A DNA stretch of 64,000 nucleotides from Vibrio cyclitrophicus (GCF_024347435.1 NZ_AP025480.1:992001-1056000); one strand, 5' to 3'; shown: positions 41,688 to 51,875, counted from the first letter of the stretch. Notes: generated by a model not told the origin, from the sequence alone. Numbers and translations: made by a program.

Positions 41688-41716
41688 AAGAAATGCAAAT
41701 TATAAATGGCTAGGAT

Positions 41717-43105
41717 ATGCAATCAAAAACGCTAGATAACAAATCAAAGTATTTGTTGATGGTGGAGGATACGGCTTCGGTCGCCGCTTTATATCGCTCG
41801 TATCTTACACCGCTCGAAATTGATATCAACATTGTCGGCACAGGTCGCGATGCAATTGAGAGTTTGAATCATCGAATCCCTGACCTCATCTTATTAGATC
41901 TGCGCCTTCCTGATATGACGGGTATGGACGTACTATTTGCTGTAAAACAAAAATACCCAGAAGTCCCCGTTATCTTCATGACGGCTCACGGCTCTATCGA
42001 TACCGCAGTAGAAGCCATGCGTCATGGTTCTCAAGATTTCCTTATTAAACCTTGTGAAGCCGATCGACTCCGTATCACGGTGAATAACGCGATACGCAAA
42101 GCCACTAAACTGAAGAACAGTTCTGAAAACCCGGGTAATCAAAACTATCAAGGATTCATCGGTAGTAGCCAAACCATGCAGCAGGTTTATCGAACAATCG
42201 ATTCCGCGGCATCGAGTAAAGCGAGTATTTTCATTACCGGTGAAAGTGGTACCGGAAAAGAGGTGTGTGCAGAAGCGATTCACGCGGCGAGTAAGCGTGG
42301 TGATAAGCCATTCATTGCGATTAACTGTGCGGCTATTCCTAAAGATTTAATCGAAAGTGAGCTGTTTGGTCACGTAAAAGGTGCCTTTACTGGCGCTGCA
42401 ACCGATCGTCAAGGTGCGGCTGAACTTGCCGATGGTGGAACCTTGTTCCTCGATGAGTTGTGTGAGATGGATCTTGAGCTACAAACCAAGCTTTTGCGTT
42501 TTATTCAAACGGGTACTTTCCAAAAAGTAGGCTCTTCGAAGATGAAGAGTGTGGATGTTCGTTTTGTATGTGCAACCAACCGAGACCCTTGGAAAGAAGT
42601 CCAAGAAGGTCGCTTTAGAGAAGATTTATACTACCGTTTATATGTAATTCCACTGCACCTACCGCCATTGCGTGAGCGTGGCGAGGATGTTATCGAGATT
42701 GCATATTCACTGCTGGGCTACATGTCTGTTGAGGAAGGTAAGGCCTTTGTTCGTTTTGCTCAGGAAGTGCTGGACCGCTTTAACCAATACGAGTGGCCGG
42801 GTAACGTTCGTCAGCTACAAAATGTGTTGCGAAACGTGGTGGTACTGAACAATGGTAAAGAGATTACCCTGAACATGCTTCCACCTCCACTGAACCAGCC
42901 GATTGAGAGCAGTCTGCGGTTGAAAGAGATGCAAAATGAAGACATCACTGTAAAAGACATTTTCCCATTGTGGATCACTGAAAAAACAGCGATTGAACAG
43001 GCCATAAAAGCATGTGATGGCAACATCCCTCGTGCGGCAGGCTTCTTAGATGTCAGTCCATCGACGATATATCGTAAGTTACAAACGTGGAATGCGAAGC
43101 AGTAG
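41717..43105 (+). CDS. luxO: Quorum-sensing response regulator LuxO
   Basis: 462 residues. An N-terminal receiver (phospho-acceptor Asp61 in [10 protein letters not shown], equal to Asp47 of V. harveyi numbering) is followed by the sigma-54 AAA+ domain with Walker A GESGTGKE, the sigma-54 loop GAFTGA and Walker B, and a Fis-type HTH ([18 protein letters not shown]). At low cell density LuxU phosphorylates it and it activates qrr genes. It sits divergent from qrr1 and 24 bases before luxU. Confidence 0.97.
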   Translation: MQSKTLDNKSKYLLMVEDTASVAALYRSYLTPLEIDINIVGTGRDAIESLNHRIPDLILLDLRLPDMTGMDVLFAVKQKYPEVPVIFMTAHGSIDTAVEAMRHGSQDFLIKPCEADRLRITVNNAIRKATKLKNSSENPGNQNYQGFIGSSQTMQQVYRTIDSAASSKASIFITGESGTGKEVCAEAIHAASKRGDKPFIAINCAAIPKDLIESELFGHVKGAFTGAATDRQGAAELADGGTLFLDELCEMDLELQTKLLRFIQTGTFQKVGSSKMKSVDVRFVCATNRDPWKEVQEGRFREDLYYRLYVIPLHLPPLRERGEDVIEIAYSLLGYMSVEEGKAFVRFAQEVLDRFNQYEWPGNVRQLQNVLRNVVVLNNGKEITLNMLPPPLNQPIESSLRLKEMQNEDITVKDIFPLWITEKTAIEQAIKACDGNIPRAAGFLDVSPSTIYRKLQTWNAKQ

Positions 43106-43129
43106 TCACTAAACAATAAGAAAAGAACA

Positions 43130-43474
43130 ATGACGAAAGTATTAAATCAGCAAAAAGTTGATGAGCTTGCCAGTGAAATAGGGCCAGAGAATGTGCCAGT
43201 TTTATTGGACATCTTTTTAGGTGAATTGAAAGGTTATTATGAGCATCTAGAGCTTAATAAAGATAACGATACTTCCAAATATTTGGCTGATATTAGCCAT
43301 GCACTTAAAAGCAGTGCGGCGAGTTTTGGCGCAGATTCATTGTGCAGTTTTGCGATCAGCTTGGATGCAAAAGTAAAACAAGCCTTGCCTGTGACAGAGG
43401 TTGATTTTCAAAATATGCAAGAACTGTTGCTAACAACTTATCAGGAATATCAGCAGTTGATGACCGACATCTAA
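43130..43474 (+). CDS. luxU: Quorum-sensing phosphotransfer protein LuxU
   Basis: 114 residues, a single Hpt domain with phospho-His57 in [13 protein letters not shown] (His58 in V. harveyi). It carries phosphate from the hybrid autoinducer sensors (LuxN, LuxPQ, CqsS types) to LuxO. It is the second gene of the luxOU operon and ends before a bidirectional terminator. Confidence 0.96.
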   Translation: MTKVLNQQKVDELASEIGPENVPVLLDIFLGELKGYYEHLELNKDNDTSKYLADISHALKSSAASFGADSLCSFAISLDAKVKQALPVTEVDFQNMQELLLTTYQEYQQLMTDI

Positions 43475-43508
43475 AACCGCTGATGGCGACGTATACTAGA
43501 TACAGGCA

Positions 43509-43538
43509 TAAAAAAAGGAGCGTTATGCTCCTTTTTTA
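43509..43538. terminator. Bidirectional terminator between luxU and yvcK
   Basis: AAAAAAGGAGC/GCTCCTTTTTT arms with GTTAT loop; A-run on one side and T-run on the other serve both convergent genes. Confidence 0.93.
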
Positions 43539-43578
43539 CATCATCAATATGGACCTAGGCTAGCTGGAATCTAATTGC

Positions 43579-44442
43579 CTACTGAAGCTTTACACGGTCA
43601 TGTCGCCAATCTCGATTGGGAGAAGCAAGGTCAGTGGTTATACAGTTCCAGAGTCCTTCAAGTTCAGGGTGTGGAGCATTGCCCAGCACGACATCGATTT
43701 TTCTCGCTTTACAGGTGCGCTCACACCACTCTAATTGTTCTTGAAGGGTCATTTTCCCTGCAGGGCCGTGCTCTGGCGAAAGGTTTTCAACGAAGATAAC
43801 TTTAGCCTTAGCGTTCTCCGAGATTGCTTTACCAATTTCAGGCAGAAGAAGCGGGGGCATCACACTGGTCAGAAAGCTGCCAGGACCAAGAACGATACAG
43901 TCTGCTTGTTCGACGGCCGCAACGGCTTCTTTGGTTGCGGGGACTTCTGGCGACAAATCCATCATGCGTAGCTTTTCGGTCATGTCATCAACATTGGTTT
44001 CGCCGGTTACCCAACGACCGTCCATGGATAGGGCTGTGAGGTCAGAAGGGTGCTCCGTCATTGGGACGATATTGACATCGACCTTGAGCATATTTCGAAT
44101 TAGGTTAATCGCTTCTAGTGGGCGAACCGAGAGGTTGTCTAATGCAGTGAGCATTAGGTTACCTAAGTTATGACCGTCGAGTTCGCCTTGGCCGCGAAAG
44201 CGGTATTCGAACATCATCGAGCTAATTGAAGGTTCTGTTATTAATTGGTTGATACAGTTGCGTGTATCTCCCCAAGCGATACCACCTTGGCAGTCTCGAA
44301 TTCGTCCTGTTGAGCCGCCATTATCCGTTGTTGCAACAATGCCAGTTGCGTTGTTACCAAAGTCTTTTAGTGCAGCAAGCATACGACCTAAGCCATGGCC
44401 TCCACCGATTGCTACGACTTTCTTTGAAGCGTAAATATTCAT
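43579..44442 (-). CDS. YvcK/CofD-like gluconeogenesis-factor protein
   Basis: 287 residues, near the family's 300-320. The nucleotide-sugar-binding start is VVAIGGGHGLGRMLAAL, followed by ATTDNGGSTGRIR and GDTRNCI; later LGPGSFLTSVMPPLL is typical. Relatives bind UDP-GlcNAc and affect cell-wall precursor supply and growth on gluconeogenic carbon. It stands alone on the minus strand between luxOU and the moa cluster; such placement is common in vibrios. Confidence 0.88.
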   Translation of the reverse strand: MNIYASKKVVAIGGGHGLGRMLAALKDFGNNATGIVATTDNGGSTGRIRDCQGGIAWGDTRNCINQLITEPSISSMMFEYRFRGQGELDGHNLGNLMLTALDNLSVRPLEAINLIRNMLKVDVNIVPMTEHPSDLTALSMDGRWVTGETNVDDMTEKLRMMDLSPEVPATKEAVAAVEQADCIVLGPGSFLTSVMPPLLLPEIGKAISENAKAKVIFVENLSPEHGPAGKMTLQEQLEWCERTCKARKIDVVLGNAPHPELEGLWNCITTDLASPNRDWRHDRVKLQ

Positions 44443-44639
44443 TTTTTATTCTTGTTAGATTATTACCAACTATAATTTAGGTTAAATACTTCTCGCTATA
44501 TACTCAACAAGAGTTATTTTGAGCGTTTGATACGTTTTTTTTGCCGATGTGGCCCGTTTTTTACCATCAGAGCTAGATTCACGTACAAATATTAAGTATT
44601 TTATTACACAGCTACTGCGTGTGTGAATATAACGTGCAG

Positions 44640-44777
44640 TTGCCATAACTCCGAGCTCTCGCATGCTAAGTCGCACAGTGGTATTTGCTGTACCGATACG
44701 CATCAAGAGCCAGTGACATGTTGTCACAAGGGCTTAATTGGAAATGATTATGCCTCCCGTGTTTGGAAAGGTGTTCC
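44640..44777 (+). ncRNA. Molybdenum-cofactor (Moco) RNA leader of moaA
   Basis: The 5' leader of moaA carries the conserved end of the Moco motif, GCCTCCCGTGTTTGGAAAGG (44752-44771), nearly the same as in E. coli moaA, preceded by paired elements (CAGTGACATG...GTCAC, and GGTATTTGCTGTACC). The ribosome site of moaA lies inside the motif's last strand, so the folded form would block translation when Moco is plentiful, as proposed for E. coli. Direct ligand binding by this RNA class remains indirectly supported. The 5' boundary is approximate. Confidence 0.85.
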
Positions 44778-45767
44778 GTGGCGCAACAATTCGAAGATAG
44801 ATTCCATCGCAAGTTTTATTACTTGCGCTTGTCGGTTACAGACGTCTGTAACTTTAAATGTACTTACTGCTTGCCAGATGGTTATAAACCGTCAGGGCAA
44901 AAAAATTCGTCTTTTTTAAGTGTTCCCGAGATCAAACGCGTTGTTAAAGCGTTTGCAGATTGTGGTACCTCAAAGATCCGCATTACAGGCGGAGAGCCGA
45001 GCCTGCGTAAAGACTTTCCTGAAATCATACATACCGTCGCTTCTACTCCTGGCATCGAAAAAGTAGCCACCACAACTAATGGCTACCGCATGGAGAAACA
45101 AGTAGAGCAATGGCGTGATGCTGGTTTAACCCACATAAACGTTAGCGTGGATAGTTTAGATTCGCGTATGTTCCATCAGATCACTGGTGAGAATAAGTTT
45201 ACAGAGGTTATGCGAGGTATTGATAAAGCGTTTGAGGTTGGCTTTGAACAAGTCAAAGTAAACGTCGTATTAATGAAAGACCTCAATAGTCAGGAGTTAC
45301 CAGCCTTCCTTAATTGGATCAAAGACAAACCTATTCAATTACGTTTTATCGAGCTTATGAAAACCGGCGAGATGGACGAGTTGTTCGATAAACACCATGT
45401 TTCTGGCGTTGCGATTCGCAATCAGCTTATTGCTAATGGTTGGCTATTAAAAGTCAAAGCCGTTAATGATGGTCCGGCACAAGTGTTTGTCCACCCAGAC
45501 TACAAGGGTGAAATCGGTTTAATCATGCCTTATGAGAAAGACTTTTGTGAGAGTTGTAACCGACTGCGCGTTTCAGCGACCGGTAAACTTCACCTATGTC
45601 TGTTTGGCGACCACGGTGTTGAACTGCGAGATCTGATTCAAGAAGATCAACAAGAGCAAGAGCTCATTGATCGAATTCAGGCTCAGCTTCAAACTAAGTC
45701 CGTTAGCCACTTCTTACACGATGGCAACAGCGGCATGACTCCAAACTTGGCGTCAATCGGCGGTTAA
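44778..45767 (+). CDS. moaA: GTP 3',8-cyclase MoaA
   Basis: Start revised: GTG at 44778 gives 329 residues beginning [19 protein letters not shown], the exact length of E. coli MoaA, instead of an upstream in-frame ATG at 44763 that lies inside the Moco leader. Radical-SAM cysteines 24, 28 and 31 (CNFKCTYC), the second cluster (CESCNRLRV...LHLCLFG) and the C-terminal Gly-Gly are all present. It makes the first intermediate of molybdopterin synthesis from GTP with MoaC. First gene of moaABCDE. Confidence 0.95.
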   Translation: MAQQFEDRFHRKFYYLRLSVTDVCNFKCTYCLPDGYKPSGQKNSSFLSVPEIKRVVKAFADCGTSKIRITGGEPSLRKDFPEIIHTVASTPGIEKVATTTNGYRMEKQVEQWRDAGLTHINVSVDSLDSRMFHQITGENKFTEVMRGIDKAFEVGFEQVKVNVVLMKDLNSQELPAFLNWIKDKPIQLRFIELMKTGEMDELFDKHHVSGVAIRNQLIANGWLLKVKAVNDGPAQVFVHPDYKGEIGLIMPYEKDFCESCNRLRVSATGKLHLCLFGDHGVELRDLIQEDQQEQELIDRIQAQLQTKSVSHFLHDGNSGMTPNLASIGG

Positions 45768-45856
45768 CCCGCTACACACTCTAAAGCATTTTATCGCTCA
45801 GCTTCCTTAGGCTGGGCGAATCAGTCTAATCATTGAAAATTTATATAGGTGAACAA

Positions 45857-46369
45857 ATGGGTCACGCAGAAAGCAAATTCCAAGCAGCAAACATTGCAGT
45901 ACTAACGGTTTCAGATACACGTACAGAAGAAAATGACACGTCAGGTGGTTACCTAGCTGAGCATGCTAAAGAAGCGGGTCACAACGTGGTTGATAAGCAA
46001 ATCGTTATTGACGATATGTACAAGATCCGCGCGATCGTATCTCAGTGGATCGCTGATGACAGCGTGCAAGCGATCATGATCACTGGCGGTACGGGTTTCA
46101 CTTCTCGTGACAGTACACCTGAAGCACTTAAGCCACTATTCGACAAAGAAGTAGAAGGCTTTGGTGAGCTTTTCCGTCAAGTGTCTTACGAAGAGATTGG
46201 TACTTCGACAATTCAGTCGCGTGCGATTGCGGGCTTTGCTAACCACACAGTAATCTTTGCGATGCCAGGTTCTACAGGTGCTTGTCGCACCGGTTGGACG
46301 AAGATCATCAAGCAACAAATGGATGCTAGCCACCGCCCTTGTAACTTTATGCCACATCTTTCTGTATAA
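45857..46369 (+). CDS. moaB: Molybdenum cofactor protein MoaB
   Basis: The ATG at 45857 after AGGTGAACAA is the better start; an upstream in-frame codon at 45833 adds eight residues without a ribosome site. The product is 170 residues with the MogA/MoaB fold: VLTVSDTRTEENDTSGGYLAE, TGGTGFTSRDSTPE and FAMPGSTGACRTGW. It adenylylates molybdopterin in some organisms, while MogA does so in E. coli. The gap of 89 bases after moaA makes co-transcription likely. Confidence 0.93.
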   Translation: MGHAESKFQAANIAVLTVSDTRTEENDTSGGYLAEHAKEAGHNVVDKQIVIDDMYKIRAIVSQWIADDSVQAIMITGGTGFTSRDSTPEALKPLFDKEVEGFGELFRQVSYEEIGTSTIQSRAIAGFANHTVIFAMPGSTGACRTGWTKIIKQQMDASHRPCNFMPHLSV

Positions 46370-46381
46370 GGTGGTTTGAGT

Positions 46382-46861
46382 ATGAGCCAATTTACACACA
46401 TTAATGCGTCTGGCGAAGCGAACATGGTCGATGTATCGGCTAAAGCGGAAACTGTACGCGAAGCGAGAGCGGAAGCTTTCGTTCAAATGTCAGCAGAAAC
46501 GCTAGAGCTGATTGTTTCTGGTAGCCACCATAAAGGTGATGTTTTTGCGACGGCACGTATTGCTGGCATCCAAGCGGCGAAGAAGACCTGGGACTTGATT
46601 CCACTGTGCCACCCTCTACTACTAACTAAAGTAGAAGTGCAGCTAGAAGCTATCGAATCTGAAAACAAGGTTCGCATTGAATCTGTTTGTAAGCTTGCAG
46701 GTAAGACGGGCGTTGAGATGGAAGCGCTAACGGCTGCTTCTGTTGCTGCGCTAACGATTTACGATATGTGTAAAGCTGTTCAGAAAGACATTGTTATCGA
46801 GAACGTACGCCTGTTAGAGAAGACGGGTGGTAAATCAGGTCACTTCAAGGTGGAATCATGA
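46382..46861 (+). CDS. moaC: Cyclic pyranopterin monophosphate synthase MoaC
   Basis: The ATG at 46382 after AAGGTGG is preferred to a TTG at 46376. The product is 159 residues (E. coli 161), with [11 protein letters not shown] and [22 protein letters not shown]. It converts the MoaA product to cPMP. Its stop overlaps the start of moaD by four bases (ATGA), indicating coupled translation. Confidence 0.96.
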   Translation: MSQFTHINASGEANMVDVSAKAETVREARAEAFVQMSAETLELIVSGSHHKGDVFATARIAGIQAAKKTWDLIPLCHPLLLTKVEVQLEAIESENKVRIESVCKLAGKTGVEMEALTAASVAALTIYDMCKAVQKDIVIENVRLLEKTGGKSGHFKVES

Positions 46862-47103
46862 TTACGGTACTTTTCTTTGCACAAACTCGTGAACTTGTCG
46901 GTGTTGATAGCCTAGAAGTCGATGCGCAATACAATACTATTGAAGCGATTCGCAGCCACCTTGTAACAAAAGAAGGCAAATGGGATATCGCATTGGAAGA
47001 GGGCAAGCTGCTGGCAGCACTTAACCAATCAATCGTACCTTTGACGACTGAAGTGAAAGACGGCGATGAAGTGGCTTTCTTCCCACCAGTTACTGGAGGT
47101 TAA
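46858..47103 (+). CDS. moaD: Molybdopterin synthase sulfur carrier MoaD
   Basis: 81 residues, a ubiquitin-like protein that ends in Gly-Gly (FFPPVTGG), where sulfur is loaded as a thiocarboxylate by MoeB. With MoaE it forms molybdopterin synthase. Overlaps moaC and ends two bases before moaE. Confidence 0.96.
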   Translation: MITVLFFAQTRELVGVDSLEVDAQYNTIEAIRSHLVTKEGKWDIALEEGKLLAALNQSIVPLTTEVKDGDEVAFFPPVTGG

Positions 47104-47105
47104 CC

Positions 47106-47579
47106 ATGAATGACTCTCGAGTTATTGATCCCAGAGTAGTAGTTACTGCTGAAGACTTTTCTGTGGGTGACGAATACGATTATCTAGCTCAAGGTACAGC
47201 TGCAGGAGCGGTAGTGACGTTTGTTGGTAAAGTTCGCGACATGAATCTTGGCGACAACGTAATTGGTTTGTCTCTAGAGCATTATCCGGGTATGACAGAG
47301 AAGTCGCTGAGCGAGATTTGCGACCAAGCTGAAGCTCGCTGGCCGATTGAGAAGATGCGAGTGATTCACCGCGTGGGTGACCTAGATATCGGTGACCAGA
47401 TTGTTTACGTTGGTGTATCCAGTGCGCATCGTGACGCTGCCTTCGAAGCGTGTGAGTTTGTTATGGACTTTCTGAAAACCAAAGCGCCGTTTTGGAAAAA
47501 AGAACGTACTACTGAAACCACTCGTTGGGTAGATTCGCGAGATTCCGATGCTAAGGCTGCAGAACGTTGGGAAAAATAG
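47106..47579 (+). CDS. moaE: Molybdopterin synthase catalytic subunit MoaE
   Basis: 157 residues, near the E. coli length (150). Typical parts: GAVVTFVGKVRD, LEHYPGMTEKSL, RVGDLDIGDQIVYVGVSSAHR and the catalytic KTKAPFWKKE region with conserved lysines. Transfers sulfur from MoaD to cPMP. Last gene of the operon before a terminator. Confidence 0.96.
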   Translation: MNDSRVIDPRVVVTAEDFSVGDEYDYLAQGTAAGAVVTFVGKVRDMNLGDNVIGLSLEHYPGMTEKSLSEICDQAEARWPIEKMRVIHRVGDLDIGDQIVYVGVSSAHRDAAFEACEFVMDFLKTKAPFWKKERTTETTRWVDSRDSDAKAAERWEK

Positions 47580-47664
47580 CCCGTTAATATTTCGTCACGT
47601 CTTTAAATAGTGGAACTGATATATACAGTCCTGACGAAATTAGTAGTCCTTATTTAAATAAACG

Positions 47665-47691
47665 AAGCCGACTCCCTAAGTCGGCTTTTTT
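47665..47691 (+). terminator. moaABCDE terminator
   Basis: AAGCCGACT/AGTCGGCTT arms with a T6 tail. Confidence 0.92.
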
Positions 47692-48260
47692 GTATTTGTT
47701 ATAGCGTTATATATAAATAAATTGTATTTTAATAAATGATTAAGCACTTCCTGTGAATATAAATTCTAATGACAAACTAGCCCTTATTGGTGCAGTATTT
47801 CTTCTGTTTTGGTGCAGTGTATTATGCTGTTTTGTATAAAGTGATAACCCTCACAAATAGTGCAGTCTGTTTAGGGGATATGTGATGTGCAATTAGATTT
47901 GATGTGGCATTAATGTTAATTTGTTGGCCGTGTTCTAGCATAAGATGCTAAAAAAAAGTATCAGTACAGATACATCAACACTAAAGGCTGTTTTTTAATA
48001 AATCCCTATGCGTAACTCACTATGTATTGGAGTTTTATTAGATTAATACACTGACACCTTGAATATTTCGGAGAATTATCCGATTTTTTGCGGCTTGTTT
48101 ATGGCAAATTACTTCAATGGTTGATAGTGTGTGCCTCAATCTTTGTAAGGTTTTAGGTTTTTATGCTTATATTTTGAGCTAAATAAATCTAAATCACTGC
48201 CGTTCAGTGAACCTAGCAAAGAAGTCATGGATGCAATACGAAAAACTTGGAGTTTATTAA
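47692..48260 (+). other. Long oppA upstream region
   Basis: 569 bases without a gene. It holds three copies of GTGCAGT (47790, 47812 and 47860 approximately); the first two are spaced 22 bases, about two helical turns, as regulator half-sites often are. The long leader agrees with heavily regulated opp transcripts, but I recognise no known RNA element. Confidence 0.5.
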
Positions 48261-49892
48261 ATGTACAAGAATAAAATCACTCAAGCCCTTCTTCTAGGTG
48301 CTGGTTTGGCAGTGGCTGCCACTTCTACTCTTTCTATCGCTGCTGAAGTTCCAGCAGGCACTGAACTAGCAAAAGTTCAGGAACTGGTTCGTGGTAACGG
48401 TACTGAAGTAGCAACACTCGACCCTCACAAATCTCAAGGTGTACCAGAATCTCACGTAATTCGTGACCTTCTAGAAGGTTTAGTGAACCAAGATGGCGAC
48501 GGCAATACTATCCCAGGAGTAGCTGAAAGCTGGGAAACGACAGACAACAAAACATTTACTTTCCACCTGCGTAAAGACGCTAAATGGTCTAATGGCGATC
48601 CTGTAACGGCGAATGACTTCGTTTACAGCTTCCAACGTGCCGTTGATCCTTTAACTGCTTCTCCATACGCTTGGTATATGGAATATACCAAGATGGCGAA
48701 TGCGAAAGATATCGTCGCGGGTAAGAAAGACAAGAGTGAACTAGGCGTAAAAGCTTTAGATGACTACACGTTAGAAGTGACATTAGATACAGCTGTCCCA
48801 TATTTCGTAATGATGATGGGTCACACAACAGTGAAGCCAGTACATAAAGCAACTGTTGAAAAATTCGGTGACCAGTGGACTAAGCCTGAAAACTTTGTTG
48901 GTAATGGTGCATTTGTTCCAAATCAATGGGTAGTTAACGAGCGTCTTGAACTAGTACGCAACGAAAATTACTGGGATAACGAACATACAGTTCTTAACAA
49001 AGTAACATTCCTACCAATTGAGAACCAAGTTGCGGAAATGAACCGCTTCCTTTCTGGCGAACTAGATTTCACATGCGAAGTGCCTAACGAGCACTTCCGT
49101 CGCTTACAGAAAGAGTATCCAGAAGATGTAAACATTAAGGGTAACCTGTGTACTTATTACTACCAATTTAATGCACAGAAAGCACCTTTCGACGATGTAC
49201 GTGTTCGTAAAGCAATGTCTTATGCGATGGACCGTGACATCGTGACGAAAGCGATTCTTGGTCAAGGCCAAAAACCAGCTTACTTCTTGACTCCTGAAAT
49301 TACTGCTGGTTTTGACCCGGTAACTCCAGAGTATGGTCAACTTTCTCAAAAAGAGCGTATTGCTGAAGCGAAACGTCTTCTTGAAGAAGCTGGCTACACG
49401 AAGAGCAACCCACTTGAATTCAACCTGCTTTACAACACGTCTGAAAATCACAAGAAGCTTGCTGTAGCAATCGCATCAATGTGGAAGAAAGAGCTTGGTA
49501 TTAACGCGAAACTCGAAAACCAAGAGTGGAAATCATACCTAGACAGTAAAGATACTGGTAACTTTGACGTTGCTCGTGCAGGTTGGTGTGGTGACTACAA
49601 TGAAGCATCTTCATTCCTAACATTGATGGTTAGCCAAAATACAACTGCTGGTCAGCACTATAAGAGCGCAGACTATGACAAGATTATCGATAAAGCACTA
49701 AGCTCTACTTCAGAAGAAGAGCGTACTAAGCTATATATCGAAGCAGAAAAATTGCTAGCTAAAGACATGCCAATTGCTCCAGTCTACCAGTACGTTACAA
49801 CACGTCTTGTATCACCTCAGCTAGGTGGTTACCCAGAAGGTAACGCCGAAGATAAGATCTATTCAAAAGATCTTTATATCAAAGCAAAATAA
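48261..49892 (+). CDS. oppA: Periplasmic oligopeptide-binding protein OppA
   Basis: 543 residues, the E. coli size. A signal peptide of about 28 residues (ending SIAA) precedes a bilobed extracellular solute-binding family 5 domain: VRGNGTEVATLDPHKSQG at the start and LRKDAKWSNGDPVTANDFVYS. Captures peptides for the OppBCDF importer. It is the first gene of the operon and is separated from oppB by a hairpin that may keep oppA mRNA more abundant. Confidence 0.96.
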   Translation: MYKNKITQALLLGAGLAVAATSTLSIAAEVPAGTELAKVQELVRGNGTEVATLDPHKSQGVPESHVIRDLLEGLVNQDGDGNTIPGVAESWETTDNKTFTFHLRKDAKWSNGDPVTANDFVYSFQRAVDPLTASPYAWYMEYTKMANAKDIVAGKKDKSELGVKALDDYTLEVTLDTAVPYFVMMMGHTTVKPVHKATVEKFGDQWTKPENFVGNGAFVPNQWVVNERLELVRNENYWDNEHTVLNKVTFLPIENQVAEMNRFLSGELDFTCEVPNEHFRRLQKEYPEDVNIKGNLCTYYYQFNAQKAPFDDVRVRKAMSYAMDRDIVTKAILGQGQKPAYFLTPEITAGFDPVTPEYGQLSQKERIAEAKRLLEEAGYTKSNPLEFNLLYNTSENHKKLAVAIASMWKKELGINAKLENQEWKSYLDSKDTGNFDVARAGWCGDYNEASSFLTLMVSQNTTAGQHYKSADYDKIIDKALSSTSEEERTKLYIEAEKLLAKDMPIAPVYQYVTTRLVSPQLGGYPEGNAEDKIYSKDLYIKAK

Positions 49893-49922
49893 CCTCCTAT
49901 AAAAATAAAATATAACTAACTT

Positions 49923-49960
49923 AGACCTGTGTGCGAGAAATCGCACGCAGTGTCTATTTA
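49923..49960 (+). terminator. Hairpin between oppA and oppB
   Basis: GTGCGA-GAAA-TCGCAC core with outer AGAC/GTCT pairing, followed by an A/T-rich stretch. Such structures in opp operons favour higher oppA expression than downstream genes. Confidence 0.5.
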
Positions 49961-49995
49961 ATTTTTAATTGTCACAGACTGAAAAGAGTGAGTTT

Positions 49996-50916
49996 ATGCT
50001 TAAATTCATTATGAAAAGGATATTCGAAGCGATTCCAACCATGTTGGTGTTGATCACTATATCTTTCTTTCTCATGCGTTTCGCACCGGGTAACCCGTTT
50101 TCGAGCGAACGCCCATTACCGCCAGAAGTTATGGCTAACATCGAAGCTAAATACGGCTTAGATAAACCTGTATTTGAACAGTACACAACGTACTTGACTA
50201 ACATCGTTCAAGGTGACTTTGGTCCATCATTCAAATATCAAGATTACACCGTAAATGAGCTGATCGCAGTTGCGCTTCCTGTATCTGCGAAGGTCGGTTT
50301 TGTTGCCTTTATCTTTACCCTGATTATGGGGGTATCGGTCGGAACCATTGCCGCATTGAAACACAACACCTGGGTCGACTACACCATAATGTCGACTGCC
50401 ATGCTCGGGGTGGTCATGCCGTCCTTCGTGTTGGCACCAGCGCTTATTTACCTATTCTCTCTACACTGGCATATATTTCCAGCAGGTGGTTGGCACGGGG
50501 GTACTTATATGTACATCGTCCTGCCAGTTATTGCGATGTCTCTTCTGTACGTAGCCACTTTTGCTCGTATCACTCGTGGTAGCATGATTGAAACTCTAAA
50601 CAGTAACTTTATTCGAACGGCTCGCGCAAAAGGTCTAAGTTACCGTTACATTGTTCTTAAACATGCACTTAAACCAGCCCTGCTTCCTGTTGTTTCTTAT
50701 ATGGGACCTGCGTTCGTAGGTATCATTACAGGTTCAGTTGTCGTTGAAACCATCTTCGGCCTACCGGGTATCGGCAAACTGTTTGTTAACGCCGCGTTTA
50801 ACCGTGACTATTCGCTAGTAATGGGTGTAACCATTTTGATTGGTTTCCTATTTATCTTATTCAACGCGATCGTTGATATTTTACTAGCGCTTATAGACCC
50901 GAAAATTCGCTACTAG
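49996..50916 (+). CDS. oppB: Oligopeptide ABC permease OppB
   Basis: The ATG at 49996 (MLKFIMKRI) gives 306 residues, equal to E. coli OppB, rather than a TTG nine codons upstream. Six membrane helices and the binding-protein-dependent transport EAA loop (FIRTARAKGLSYRYIVLKHALKPAL). Pairs with OppC as the inner-membrane channel. Confidence 0.95.
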   Translation: MLKFIMKRIFEAIPTMLVLITISFFLMRFAPGNPFSSERPLPPEVMANIEAKYGLDKPVFEQYTTYLTNIVQGDFGPSFKYQDYTVNELIAVALPVSAKVGFVAFIFTLIMGVSVGTIAALKHNTWVDYTIMSTAMLGVVMPSFVLAPALIYLFSLHWHIFPAGGWHGGTYMYIVLPVIAMSLLYVATFARITRGSMIETLNSNFIRTARAKGLSYRYIVLKHALKPALLPVVSYMGPAFVGIITGSVVVETIFGLPGIGKLFVNAAFNRDYSLVMGVTILIGFLFILFNAIVDILLALIDPKIRY

Positions 50917-50924
50917 CAGGACGC

Positions 50925-51833
50925 ATGGTTATGTTGAAGAAAAAAGAAAACTTAGAAGCGATCGAAAAATTCTCTGAGAGTTTGGAAATTGAAGGTCGCA
51001 GTTTGTGGCAAGATGCGCGTATTCGTTTTATGCGTAACAAAGCGGCAATGGTCAGTCTATTTATCCTTACGCTCATGGTGCTATCGGTCATTTTCTTACC
51101 GATGCTAGCACAGCATGCTTATGATGATACTGACTGGTACGCAATGCATGCAGCACCAAGCGTGGATCATTGGTTTGGTACCGACAGTTTAGGTCGTGAC
51201 CTATATGTTCGTACGATGATTGGCGGCCGTATATCTCTTATGGTAGGTGTGATGGGTGCATTCGTAGCGGTACTGATTGGTACGCTTTACGGTGCAGCTT
51301 CAGGCTTCATTGGCGGTCGCACTGACCGAGTAATGATGCGAATCCTGGAGATCCTATACGCGGTGCCATTCATGTTCCTAGTAATCGTACTGGTAACGTT
51401 CTTTGGTCGTAACATCGTACTGATCTTTGTTGCTATCGGTGCTATTGCTTGGCTCGATATGGCGCGTATTGTACGTGGCCAAACATTGAGTTTACGTAGT
51501 AAAGAGTTCATTGAAGCTGCTCACGTATGTGGTGTCAGCAAATGGAAAATCATTACACGCCATATCGTACCAAACGTATTGGGTATTGTTGCGGTTTACT
51601 CAACGCTACTTATTCCAAGCATGATCCTTACAGAATCATTCTTATCTTTCCTTGGTCTTGGTGTTCAAGAGCCTATGACAAGTTGGGGCGCGCTGTTACA
51701 AGAAGGCTCGCAAACAATGGAAGTTGCTATCTGGCAACTGGCATTTCCAGCAGCATTCATGGTAGTTACCCTGTTCTGCTTTAACTACGTAGGTGATGGT
51801 CTGCGCGACGCGCTTGATCCAAAAGACAGATAA
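50925..51833 (+). CDS. oppC: Oligopeptide ABC permease OppC
   Basis: 302 residues, equal to E. coli OppC. A cytoplasmic N-terminus (ESLEIEGRSLWQDARIRFMRNKAA) precedes six helices with an EAA loop (KEFIEAAHVCGVSKWKIITRHIVPN). A second ATG two codons on (50931) has slightly better ribosome-site spacing to AGGA at 50918. It begins eight bases after oppB. Confidence 0.95.
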   Translation: MVMLKKKENLEAIEKFSESLEIEGRSLWQDARIRFMRNKAAMVSLFILTLMVLSVIFLPMLAQHAYDDTDWYAMHAAPSVDHWFGTDSLGRDLYVRTMIGGRISLMVGVMGAFVAVLIGTLYGAASGFIGGRTDRVMMRILEILYAVPFMFLVIVLVTFFGRNIVLIFVAIGAIAWLDMARIVRGQTLSLRSKEFIEAAHVCGVSKWKIITRHIVPNVLGIVAVYSTLLIPSMILTESFLSFLGLGVQEPMTSWGALLQEGSQTMEVAIWQLAFPAAFMVVTLFCFNYVGDGLRDALDPKDR

Positions 51834-51875
51834 CGAAATAGCAATTAAAAGCTATAAAAGATTAAGGAAGCAATA

